Below are positions 23,506-32,026 of a DNA stretch of 64,000 bases, one piece after another (within the stretch, counting starts at the first letter, position 1; the number at the start of each line of letters is the position of its first letter). The translations under genes and the position numbers were made by a program. Source of the stretch: Leuconostoc lactis (GTDB lineage Bacteria > Bacillota > Bacilli > Lactobacillales > Lactobacillaceae). The DNA is taken from positions 12,279-76,278 of the forward strand of contig NZ_CP042423.1 of assembly GCF_007954625.1 (NCBI RefSeq), given 5' to 3'. Under the pieces are notes generated by a model. It saw only the letters and a list, made by a program, of their open reading frames with translations. It was not told the DNA's origin and searched no databases.

Positions 23506-23599
23506 GACATGCTCCCGCTGAAGGTGATCCTGCAATGATAAATTGCCCCGTCACGGCGTGACCCGCCGGAGGTTTTTCTAGCCGGATAATAGGCGCTAA

Positions 23600-23738
23600 A
23601 AAATAGCAGTTTCCCCAGTAGGAAGGGGAAACGCTACTGTCATCGCTTGTCGATGACGTGCCTCGCAGAGCCTGTCCAAAATATTATTTTGGTATAACAG
23701 GCTATACCAGATTTTTAACGGTGTTATACTGGTCTTGG
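23600..23738. other. Candidate oriT of second backbone
   Basis: Same organisation as 8950-9090: GGGGAAA stem-loop, GTCATCG/CGATGAC dyad, and GTGTTATACT (23721-23730) 36 bases before the mob start. Two oriTs in opposite orientation on one molecule would be unusual for stable transfer. Confidence 0.6.
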
Positions 23739-23765
23739 AAAACCCTTTTTGAGGAGGCATTTTTG

Positions 23766-25001
23766 ATGGCGCATTTAAAGAAAAATACCCGTGGCGCAGT
23801 CCCTGGTTTAGCGGTTCACTTTGAACGTAAAACCGACCATCACACGAACAAAGAAATTGATGGGTCGAAATCCTATCTGAATCAAGATCTCATGGCGGAT
23901 GGTTCTGATATGCTTTCACGCTTCAATGCGCGTTTAAATAACGTTTATTGCATGAAAAGAGACGATGTGAAGGCGTTAGCGACGTGGATAGTCACTTTAC
24001 CTGAAGAACTCACAGAAGCCCCCTACGAGCAACAGAGCGCCTTTTTTGAAGCAACCACCAATTTTCTTAATGCACGTTATGGTCAAGAAAATGCCGTGGC
24101 CGCTGTGGTGCATTATGACGAGACAACCCCTCACTTGCACTATGCCTTTGTCCCCGTCGTTTTTGATGATAAAAAGTCACGTTATAAAGTATCCGCTAAA
24201 GAAGTACTCACACGCCATGATTTACAAACCTTTCATGATGATTTAGATCAACATTTAAAAAAGGTGCTGCCCTTTTATGAACAAGGGATTTTAAATAACA
24301 AAACCTTACCATTTGAGAATGTCGCTGAAATCAAAAAATACAATGATCAGTTTAACGCCTTAAAAAACGAACTAGCTGACGTTGAAGACAATATTAGGGC
24401 TAAACAGGCCGTACTTAAAATCACGGATCAAGCCTTAACGGAAGTTGACTTAGCCGAAAAACAAATTGATGCGTTTAAACAAGCCTTATCTAAAAACCTC
24501 TTTGGTAAGACGGTGCTGAAGCCAGATGACTTAGATCGCTTTAAAAACGTGTTAGCCACGATGAAGAAAGCCACCTTACAAAGCCAGCATGAGACAGAAG
24601 AACTCAAGCAAACATTAGGCCAAGTCAAAGCGCAATTAGGAGACGTCCAAGCAGACTATCAAAACCTGAAAGAAACGCATCAAGCGCTTCAGAAGCGACA
24701 GCGAAAACAGCAACAGCTGGATTATGCCATGCGAGACATGCTTAAAAATGATTATGGTGTCGACAAGATAGCCCATACGGATGTGGAGGCTCGGTATGTC
24801 CTTTATAAGCTAGATCATGAAGAACTTACAAAAAATAAAAAAGTAGCCCAGTCATGGTTAAAAACACTGACGACAGCTAGAGCAGATCCAGATACGAAAA
24901 TAGCGCCAACTAGATTAGATCGCGGTATCGAACAAGTTAAAGCACTAATTAATCGAATCATTGAATTAACGCGTGATCTTTTTAAAGGACCCAGTCTTTA
25001 A
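23766..25001 (+). CDS. mob: MobV-family relaxase, second backbone
   Basis: 411 residues from the ATG at 23766 (GAGGAGG upstream). Catalytic block HYDETTPHLHYAFVPV at 116-131, coiled-coil C-terminal half. Nearly identical to the protein from 7687-8922. Ends before a hairpin terminator and the set B iterons, and is transcribed toward rep rather than away from it because the whole backbone is inverted. Confidence 0.92.
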   Translation: MAHLKKNTRGAVPGLAVHFERKTDHHTNKEIDGSKSYLNQDLMADGSDMLSRFNARLNNVYCMKRDDVKALATWIVTLPEELTEAPYEQQSAFFEATTNFLNARYGQENAVAAVVHYDETTPHLHYAFVPVVFDDKKSRYKVSAKEVLTRHDLQTFHDDLDQHLKKVLPFYEQGILNNKTLPFENVAEIKKYNDQFNALKNELADVEDNIRAKQAVLKITDQALTEVDLAEKQIDAFKQALSKNLFGKTVLKPDDLDRFKNVLATMKKATLQSQHETEELKQTLGQVKAQLGDVQADYQNLKETHQALQKRQRKQQQLDYAMRDMLKNDYGVDKIAHTDVEARYVLYKLDHEELTKNKKVAQSWLKTLTTARADPDTKIAPTRLDRGIEQVKALINRIIELTRDLFKGPSL

Positions 25002-25147
25002 CGTTATAACGGCTTATTTGCCCGTCTAAGCGTTTTTAACCATGTGACGTAGAAATAATCATTGAACGGATTAAAACATCGCTATTGGCTTAATAAGTGG
25101 CAATCTATGTTAGATAACTAGGTAGCCGTCATTTGAAATGATTCAAC

Positions 25148-25200
25148 ACAAAAAGAACACCACGTACAAAATTTATGTACAACGGTGTTCTTTTTGTTTT
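25148..25200. terminator. Long hairpin terminator behind mob
   Basis: ACAAAAAGAACACC pairs with GGTGTTCTTTTTGT, with an inner GTAC-centred extension, followed by a long T run. Counterpart of 7490-7543. The rest of 25002-25320 shows homology to the first backbone but no gene. Confidence 0.7.
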
Positions 25201-25320
25201 TTATTTTATTGAATCAATAAAAAGGCGGAGCCTATTATAAGTTTATCTTTTATATTTTAATCTTTTGTTCTTTTGCGCGGTTAGAAAGGCAATATTATCA
25301 AGGGTTTACAAGATTATGTA

Positions 25321-25390
25321 CCCACAAAATACTATGTATACACCCACAAAATACTATGTATACACCCACAAAATACTATGTATACACCCA
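25321..25390. other. Replication origin iterons, set B
   Basis: Three perfect 22-bp repeats at 25321, 25343 and 25365 (each begins CCCACAAAATACTATG and ends TATACA), then a partial fourth. The CCCACAAAA head and GTATAC core are shared with set A, while the middle differs. This suggests related but separately recognised origins. Confidence 0.9.
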
Positions 25391-25426
25391 CTTCTCATTT
25401 AGATAAGTGGGTGTATAGGTTATAAT
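25381..25426 (+). promoter_or_regulatory. rep promoter with inverted iteron operator
   Basis: TATACACCCACTT (25381-25393) is the inverse of AAGTGGGTGTATA (25405-25417), so half-iterons face each other immediately before a TATAAT -10 (25421-25426). This is the classic place for Rep dimers to repress their own promoter. A poorer version exists in the first backbone. Confidence 0.6.
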
Positions 25427-25503
25427 AAAAAGCATAAAGAAATTCCCGACTAAAAGTTTTTCTTTATGCTTATCCAACAACACGCCCAAAGGAGCGTATT
25501 TAT

Positions 25504-26658
25504 ATGTCAATTATACCAGAATCAAAGACAAGGCAGGTACACACCTTGAATGAGTTATCAAAACGAAAAGTCGTCGAACATAACAGTTTAATCACTTCAA
25601 TTGCCAAAATGGATAAGACACCACTCAAAATGTTTGAGTTGGCCGTTTCTCTAATAGATACGGAAAATCCCCCCGAAGATCAGACGGTTTATTTATCAAA
25701 GCGAGAGTTGTTTGCTTTTTTTCAAGTTGATGATAGCAACAAGCATAGTCGTTTTAAAGAAGCCGTTGAAAAAATGCAGAAACAAGCTTTTTTTCAGATT
25801 AAAAAAGAACAAGATAAAGGCTTTAAATTTATTAGTATTGTACCGATCCCGTATGTGGAATGGACAGATTATAATGACGAAGTAAAAATTGAATTTCATC
25901 GTGAAATTATGCCTTATCTAATTAATCTCAAAAATAATTTTACGCAACATGCTTTGTCAGATATTGCAGAATTGAACAGCAAATATGCAATAATTTTGTA
26001 TCGTTGGTTATCGATGAATTACAATCAATACGAGCATTACAGCGTTAAAGGTGGACGGAGAGAGGAACAGGTTGAAAGTTACCGTAATCCCGAAATAAGC
26101 ATGCGAGATTTACGTCAAATGACAGATACAATTGATGAATATAAACGATTTGATCATTTTGAAAAAAGAGTACTGAATGAACCATTGTCAGAAATTACTA
26201 AACACACAACTTTCAATGTAACTTACGAAAAGCTCAAAAAAGGGCGGAGTATTGATAGTATTGTCTTTCGTATCACTAAAAAACAAGTTGCAGATGATAT
26301 TAGTTACAAGTTAGATGATCCAACTTATATTGACGGTAAGATAAGGCAAGAAGAAAGTGAAAAAGACCTCGTATATGAAGCTATGAAAAGTCCATATACA
26401 AAATTGCTGATGGAACATTTCTTATTGTCGTATATTGATTTGACGGATACGGCTATTTTGTCAGGGCTACAGAAAAATGTTTATCCACTCTATGACGAAT
26501 TAAAAGAGTTACGTGGTTTAAAGGGCGTGAAAGAACACTTAGCATATATCAGAGATAAACAAGATGACTATTCGAAAAAGAATATTGCTAAGTATCTTAA
26601 AAAATCGATTGAACAGTATCTACCAATCGTTAAAAGGCAGGATATAGATCATGAGTGA
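25504..26658 (+). CDS. repB: RepB theta-type replication initiator, second replicon
   Basis: 384 residues, Rep_3 family, two winged-helix regions. Start after AAAGGAG, with the same leader dyad (25432-25469). N-terminal 55 and C-terminal 85 residues nearly match the RepB from 6032-7186, whereas the stretches after residue 55 and about 190-265 are clearly different (for example SMRDLRQMTDTIDEYKRFDH). It is paired with set B iterons and coupled to DUF536 by an 8-base overlap. Confidence 0.92.
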   Translation: MSIIPESKTRQVHTLNELSKRKVVEHNSLITSIAKMDKTPLKMFELAVSLIDTENPPEDQTVYLSKRELFAFFQVDDSNKHSRFKEAVEKMQKQAFFQIKKEQDKGFKFISIVPIPYVEWTDYNDEVKIEFHREIMPYLINLKNNFTQHALSDIAELNSKYAIILYRWLSMNYNQYEHYSVKGGRREEQVESYRNPEISMRDLRQMTDTIDEYKRFDHFEKRVLNEPLSEITKHTTFNVTYEKLKKGRSIDSIVFRITKKQVADDISYKLDDPTYIDGKIRQEESEKDLVYEAMKSPYTKLLMEHFLLSYIDLTDTAILSGLQKNVYPLYDELKELRGLKGVKEHLAYIRDKQDDYSKKNIAKYLKKSIEQYLPIVKRQDIDHE

Positions 26659-27181
26659 AAATTTAAAAACAATTCGAGAACTTGCTGATGAATTGGGTGT
26701 TTCAAAGCAGGCTATATGGCAAAAGATAAAAAGAGATACGTCAATCGATTTACGTCAATTTACATCAACAAAAGGCAACACTGTTTACGTTGATGTTGAT
26801 GGACAAAAAGCTATTAAATCAATGTTCTCAACCGATTCGTCAACAAGAGACCGTCAACGAAAAGAGGATATTGACGACAACAAAAAAGATGATGTTGATG
26901 AACAAGATGAAGTGAAATTCCTTCGAAATTTAGTATCAGAAATTCAATCTGAAAAGAGAGAGCTACATAAGTTACTAGATCAGCAACAACGATTGGCCTT
27001 GCAAGATAAAAAACTCCTAGCAGAGTACAAAGCAGAAATCAAAGATTTGAAAGCTTTAGCGATGCCGAGTCGTGAGGATGAAAAAGATGTGTCACCCCAA
27101 AGTGAAACAGAACCAGTAGAAGCGCAAACTAAACCTAAAAAGTGGTGGCAATTTAAAAAACGAGGGCAAAAAAATGATTGA
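26651..27181 (+). CDS. DUF536-type rep-associated protein, second replicon
   Basis: 176 residues. The N-terminal helix-turn-helix (TIRELADELGVSKQAIWQKI) and the block LLDQQQRLALQDKKLLAEYK match the paralogue at 5473, as does the KPKKWWQFKK end. The middle 80 residues are unrelated, with a longer acidic linker (DDNKKDDVDEQDE). The stop overlaps the methyltransferase start by 8 bases, so rep, DUF536 and the restriction genes are translationally chained. Confidence 0.85.
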   Translation: MSENLKTIRELADELGVSKQAIWQKIKRDTSIDLRQFTSTKGNTVYVDVDGQKAIKSMFSTDSSTRDRQRKEDIDDNKKDDVDEQDEVKFLRNLVSEIQSEKRELHKLLDQQQRLALQDKKLLAEYKAEIKDLKALAMPSREDEKDVSPQSETEPVEAQTKPKKWWQFKKRGQKND

Positions 27182-29183
27182 TTCAAAAATTATGGAGACA
27201 ACAAAGTCCATTTTGAAAGATTTTGGCAACACATATTTTTCAGATAAAGGCACTTTAAAGCGCAATAAAGTAATAGAAGACCTTGATGCGTACACACCTA
27301 TGTTGATGAAGGCATTACTAGCTAATCAACTAATTCATGACACCTATACGGAGTCAATTGTTATAGATGATAAAAGTGTAGAACTGTTTAAGCTAAACCA
27401 GTTTATTGAAATGTTTACGTATAAAGAATACTGGCAAGATAGCTATACAAAATTTGAGAATAAAATTGGCCTTACTGCTGGCGGTAAGTTTATTGATGAG
27501 ACTGCTGATGTTGTGCTAGATTTTCCCTTCAAAGATACCGTTTTAAAAGCTGGTATGACAAAAGAAGATCAACAAGATGCTGATGAACTTTTTTTTCATG
27601 AAACGATAGCTAAGGCTGAAATTGATCAATTATTGGAACCTAAAATATTTGTTAATGCTACTAAGTATAATCAAGAAAATTTAGACGGTACATCAACTGA
27701 TAATTTTGATGACGAAAATTTGATTGTCAAAGGAAATAACTTGATTGCTTTGCATAGTATAAAAGACGTTTATGCTGGCAGGGTTAAACTAATTTATTTA
27801 GATCCGCCATATAATACTGGATCAGACTCTTTTTCGTATAATGATCAATTTAATCATTCGACCTGGTTGACATTTATTAAAAGCAGGCTAGAAATAGCTA
27901 GAGAATTACTAACTGATGAGGGCGTCATAGCAGTTCATATCGATGATTCAGAAGGTCCTTATCTTAAAGTATTAATGGATTCAATTTTTGGTAGAAATTC
28001 TGAAATGTTTACCCAATATATATTGGTGAGATATGCAGACAAAACATTAAAATCGGATATGGATTATCACAAACAAATTGAGCAAATTCACTATTACAAA
28101 AAGAATAATGCATCAGTAGTGCATCCTTTCAAAAGTCAAGAAGATTATAACTATACCAAATTTATTTATTCATTTGATGAGCTGGAATCACCTTTTAAAA
28201 CCATAGAACTTGGCGGTAAGAGAGTTGATATCTTTAAGAAAAATCAAATAAGTTTAAAAAAAGAGACAGCGAACATACACGGGTTAAAAGAAGTTTGGGC
28301 CACAGGAACAATTTTAGATGGAAATTCTTCAGGACGTTTTTTTAGAGATTACCTAACCGGAAGATACAACGAAGATGGTTATGGTGTTGTTTATAGAGTA
28401 TGGGGTATTGGTGATGATGGAAATAAATATAGGTATTTTACTGGTCCTCAAAAGGTCGGTGCAACGAAAGGTAAGTATTTCCAAGGAGTTCCAAGTGCAG
28501 TACAAAGCGGTTTAGTTACAACAAAATTAAAACCACTTGAGGGATTTATTGATATGGCAGGAGCATTTGGAAATATTCGCCACGAAGGTGGTGTAGAAAT
28601 GAGAAGTGGGAAAAAGCCTGAAAAAATGCTAAAAGAGATTATTCAAAGATATTCTTCTGAAAACGATATTGTGTTAGATTTCTTTGGTGGATCCGGTTCT
28701 ACAGCAGCAACAGCACTTAAAATGAACAGACGATTTATAACAGTTGAACAGATTGATGAACAAGTGTATAAACTGAAAAAAAGGTTAGTTAATGTTATTA
28801 ATGGTGATACAACGGGCATCTCTAAAGACGTTAATTGGCAAGGCGGCGGATCATTTGTCTATGCTGAATTAATGGAAAAGAACCAAGGTTATCTCAAAGA
28901 TGTCCAACAGGCCGAAACGACGAAGCAATTAGAAGATGTTGTTCATCGCATGATTGAAGGTGGCGCTGATTTTGATTTCCGAGTCGATGTTGAAAAAGTC
29001 CTGCAAGATCCTGAATACCAATCAATGTCATTGGCTGATAAAAAGCAGCTGATAGTCAAGGTCATTGATAAGAATCAGTTGTATTATGCGTACAGTGATA
29101 TGGACGATCGTGATGTACAAGAGCTGATGTCTGAGAGTGATATTGCCTTTAATAAAAGCTTTTATGGGGAGCGTGATCTGTAA
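27174..29183 (+). CDS. mod: Type III restriction-modification methyltransferase (Mod)
   Basis: 669 residues. Motif IV DPPYNTGSDSF (210-220) precedes the AdoMet motif FFGGSGS (about 503), the beta-class order of type III Mod adenine methyltransferases. The target recognition region lies between (about 260-480). It modifies one strand of a short asymmetric site and directs Res. A second ATG at 27192 is a possible start. The res gene begins on the last base of this gene's stop codon. Recognition sequence cannot be inferred. Confidence 0.92.
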   Translation: MIDSKIMETTKSILKDFGNTYFSDKGTLKRNKVIEDLDAYTPMLMKALLANQLIHDTYTESIVIDDKSVELFKLNQFIEMFTYKEYWQDSYTKFENKIGLTAGGKFIDETADVVLDFPFKDTVLKAGMTKEDQQDADELFFHETIAKAEIDQLLEPKIFVNATKYNQENLDGTSTDNFDDENLIVKGNNLIALHSIKDVYAGRVKLIYLDPPYNTGSDSFSYNDQFNHSTWLTFIKSRLEIARELLTDEGVIAVHIDDSEGPYLKVLMDSIFGRNSEMFTQYILVRYADKTLKSDMDYHKQIEQIHYYKKNNASVVHPFKSQEDYNYTKFIYSFDELESPFKTIELGGKRVDIFKKNQISLKKETANIHGLKEVWATGTILDGNSSGRFFRDYLTGRYNEDGYGVVYRVWGIGDDGNKYRYFTGPQKVGATKGKYFQGVPSAVQSGLVTTKLKPLEGFIDMAGAFGNIRHEGGVEMRSGKKPEKMLKEIIQRYSSENDIVLDFFGGSGSTAATALKMNRRFITVEQIDEQVYKLKKRLVNVINGDTTGISKDVNWQGGGSFVYAELMEKNQGYLKDVQQAETTKQLEDVVHRMIEGGADFDFRVDVEKVLQDPEYQSMSLADKKQLIVKVIDKNQLYYAYSDMDDRDVQELMSESDIAFNKSFYGERDL

Positions 29184-31795
29184 TGGCCAAAAAGAAATCA
29201 CGAGAACTTGTCTTACCTATTGTTCATGAGATTAACGACTATACGAGTGACTTTTTAAAAAACGACGAACCCCGACATGCGTTTGTTTATCCGGACTACA
29301 TTAAGCACAATCTCAAGCATCAGTTACGTGATTATCAAAAGCAATCACTATACAACTTGAATTACACGCAAAAGGATACCAATGTTGCCAGTCGCTTTAA
29401 TCAATTGTTATTCCATATGGCCACTGGTTCTGGAAAAACTGATGTGATGGCAGCCGATATGCTGTATTTTTACCATGAATTTGGCTATCAAAATTTTCTT
29501 TTTGTTGTTAATACAAACGCGGTGATTGCTAAAACTCGTGAAAACATGCTGAATGTTCAGTCACCAAAGTACCTCTTTTCACAACCACTCAATATTGATG
29601 GGATGCCGATTGAATTGCGAGAAGTCACCCGATTTCCAACAAATAGTGAACCAGGCGTGATCTACTTGCGGCTCACAACGATCCAAACTTTAGCAAATGA
29701 ATTAAATACACCACGCGAAAATGGTTTAACTTATGGTGATTTAGAGAAACAGAAGTTGATTATTCTAGCTGATGAAGCGCATCATTTTTCTGCCGGCACA
29801 AAGAGTAAAGCAGATCAAAAAAATAAAGCGTGGGAATATGTCTTAGACCGTATTCGACAAGCTAATAAAGCGAATCGACAGTTAGAATTCACGGCCACAA
29901 TTGATTTAAATAACGAGTTTATTTATGAAAAATATCGTGATAAAGTCATCTTCCAATATGATTTAAAAGAGTTTCAAAATGCTGGTTACTCAAAGAAAAT
30001 TGCTCGTTTACAAGCCAATGCTGATGATAACGAAAAGATGCTGAATGCGGTATTGCTATCACAATATCGTAAGCACATGGCGATCCAGGCGGGTGTACGA
30101 GATTTTAAGCCAGTTATTTTATTTAAGTCAAATAAAATTGACGTTTCAAAAGCGGCCCGTGATCAATTTTTGACACTGCTTGATAAATTAACTACTGAAG
30201 ATCTAGCGCAATTTATTGCAAAGCAACGCCAAACCACGCAATCATCTACTTTGCGCCAAGCGTATACGTATTATCAAACAATTGATATGGGGGGCTTGGT
30301 CCGGGAATTGCAACGTGATTTTCAACCATTAAATACAATTAATGTTAATGATACGAGTAGCAATGGTATTTTAGGTGACTTAAATGATTTACGTAATTTA
30401 AATACCCTAGAAGAACCAAGCAATCCATTTAGAGCTATTTTCGCAGTCGCCAAGCTTTCTGAAGGTTGGGATGTCTTAAATTTGTATGATATTGTCCGCA
30501 TTGGAGAGCAACCCATTACGTCAACACAAACCAATAGTGAGGCGCAATTAATTGGTCGTGGTGCGCGCTACAATCCCTTCGTCTATGAGGAGGCAACATC
30601 GTTTACGCGACGGTTTGACCATAGCACGCCAGAATTACAGATATTAGAGTCCTTACACTATCACACGATTAATGATAAAAAATATATTGATAATCTGACA
30701 AAATCTTTTGAAGCAATGCAGCTCCAAGTTGAAGATGATAAAGACTTTGATATTTTAACCACGACAGTTAAAGCGTCATTTAAGCGTTCCGATGTCTATC
30801 AATATGGCAAGCTGTATTACAATGACGTCGAAGATGTCCCTGAGAGTGAATACAATGGGTTGGCAAAATACGGTGTTCCCGTTGCGGAACTACCTACCGT
30901 CAATATTGAGACGGCAACCCTAGAAGCAACTGCCTTTGATACACAAAATGTTGCTGGTATGAATGAGACACGACTGGTAAAGATTGATGATGCCCTCGTC
31001 AAAAAAGCAATGGCACGGAATCCTTTCTTCAGATTCAATACCATGAAAAAATATATGCCGACGCTAAATTCTATCTCGGAGTTTATGTATGAGGCACAGT
31101 GGTTGGGGCAAATAAAAGAAATCCAAGCGACGGTATCGATGGGTTCAGATGCAGTGCTTAGTCGAGAAACACAGCTATTAGTCGTTGAAAAATATCTAGC
31201 CTATATTCAGCGCATGTTAATCATGAACTATAAGCGCCAACGCGGAACCAATAAGTTTATTGGGTTGCCAATTAAAGATGCCGTTCAGGATTATCAGAAG
31301 CGTGTACCAGTTAACTATTCTGATGCTGGGGTTCATGAGTTAATTCAAACTTATGACTATAAAAAGGCACCTTGGTTTGTCTATAACGAGGCTATTGTCG
31401 ATAAATTGGAACGTAGTCTAATCGAACTGATCCAAGGCTATATTGAAGAGCTGCAAAACAAGTACAAAGATGTTTACCTGATTCGTAGTGATGAGCGTAA
31501 TACTAAGCTAAAATTGCATGAATTTGCTGGAGATGTGTCTCACTATGCTGGTTTCTTACCGGACTTTGTTCTGTATTTGGCTAATGAGTCTTATATTTAT
31601 CAGATTTATATTGAACCAAAGGGTACCCAATTGCTGGAGCAAGACCAATGGAAAGAGGACTTGTTAACCAGTATTTCGCCTGAAAGTGTTGATGTGATTG
31701 GTGAAAATGATCAAGTTAAATTGTACGGTGTTAAATTCTATGTTGCGGGTGATGCTCGTCAGGTTCGAAAAAATATTCAAACTCTAGCCCTTTAA
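29183..31795 (+). CDS. res: Type III restriction enzyme subunit (Res)
   Basis: 870 residues. Walker A TGSGKT (81-86) and DEAH box LADEAHHF (about 196) mark a superfamily 2 helicase. The C-terminus has a PD-(D/E)xK nuclease: LPDFVLYL then YIEPKG (about 792-813). It translocates or diffuses along DNA and cuts when two unmodified sites face each other. Overlaps mod by one base (TAATG). No frameshift, so the system looks functional. Ends before the convergent terminator at 31939. Confidence 0.92.
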   Translation: MAKKKSRELVLPIVHEINDYTSDFLKNDEPRHAFVYPDYIKHNLKHQLRDYQKQSLYNLNYTQKDTNVASRFNQLLFHMATGSGKTDVMAADMLYFYHEFGYQNFLFVVNTNAVIAKTRENMLNVQSPKYLFSQPLNIDGMPIELREVTRFPTNSEPGVIYLRLTTIQTLANELNTPRENGLTYGDLEKQKLIILADEAHHFSAGTKSKADQKNKAWEYVLDRIRQANKANRQLEFTATIDLNNEFIYEKYRDKVIFQYDLKEFQNAGYSKKIARLQANADDNEKMLNAVLLSQYRKHMAIQAGVRDFKPVILFKSNKIDVSKAARDQFLTLLDKLTTEDLAQFIAKQRQTTQSSTLRQAYTYYQTIDMGGLVRELQRDFQPLNTINVNDTSSNGILGDLNDLRNLNTLEEPSNPFRAIFAVAKLSEGWDVLNLYDIVRIGEQPITSTQTNSEAQLIGRGARYNPFVYEEATSFTRRFDHSTPELQILESLHYHTINDKKYIDNLTKSFEAMQLQVEDDKDFDILTTTVKASFKRSDVYQYGKLYYNDVEDVPESEYNGLAKYGVPVAELPTVNIETATLEATAFDTQNVAGMNETRLVKIDDALVKKAMARNPFFRFNTMKKYMPTLNSISEFMYEAQWLGQIKEIQATVSMGSDAVLSRETQLLVVEKYLAYIQRMLIMNYKRQRGTNKFIGLPIKDAVQDYQKRVPVNYSDAGVHELIQTYDYKKAPWFVYNEAIVDKLERSLIELIQGYIEELQNKYKDVYLIRSDERNTKLKLHEFAGDVSHYAGFLPDFVLYLANESYIYQIYIEPKGTQLLEQDQWKEDLLTSISPESVDVIGENDQVKLYGVKFYVAGDARQVRKNIQTLAL

Positions 31796-31938
31796 AAGGG
31801 TTTATTTTATTTTCTAATAAACATAGACAATCTTTTAAACTTAACATGTTATAAAATATAAAATAATAGTTGTACCCAATGAATGATGTGACGAGGTTGA
31901 TAGCACTTTTTGCGTTAAATAAAATTCACAAATTAAAT

Positions 31939-31981
31939 AAAGGCGCGCAATCAAGTTTTAAAAACTTGATTGCGCGCCTTT
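31939..31981. terminator. Perfect 20-bp bidirectional terminator
   Basis: GC-rich perfect stem (GGCGCGCAATCAAG arm, 31939-31958 with 31962-31981) with three loop bases and A/T flanks, between converging res and the PHP-ATPase gene. The inverted copy at 39878-39922 keeps it. Confidence 0.85.
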
Positions 31982-32026
31982 ATCATGACATATAACAAAA
32001 GAGTACCTTATGATAAAATTATAGAC

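Larger units (their letters stand above)
23462..25001. repeat. Inverted copy of oriT-mob region
   Basis: Near-identical reverse complement of 7687-9226 (positions sum to 32688). It brings oriT and mob into opposite orientation to the 12-kb unit. Only a few substitutions are seen (Ser/Ala and Ser/Thr in mob). The direct-repeat pairs and this inverted pair are natural substrates for homologous inversion or misassembly. Confidence 0.85.
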
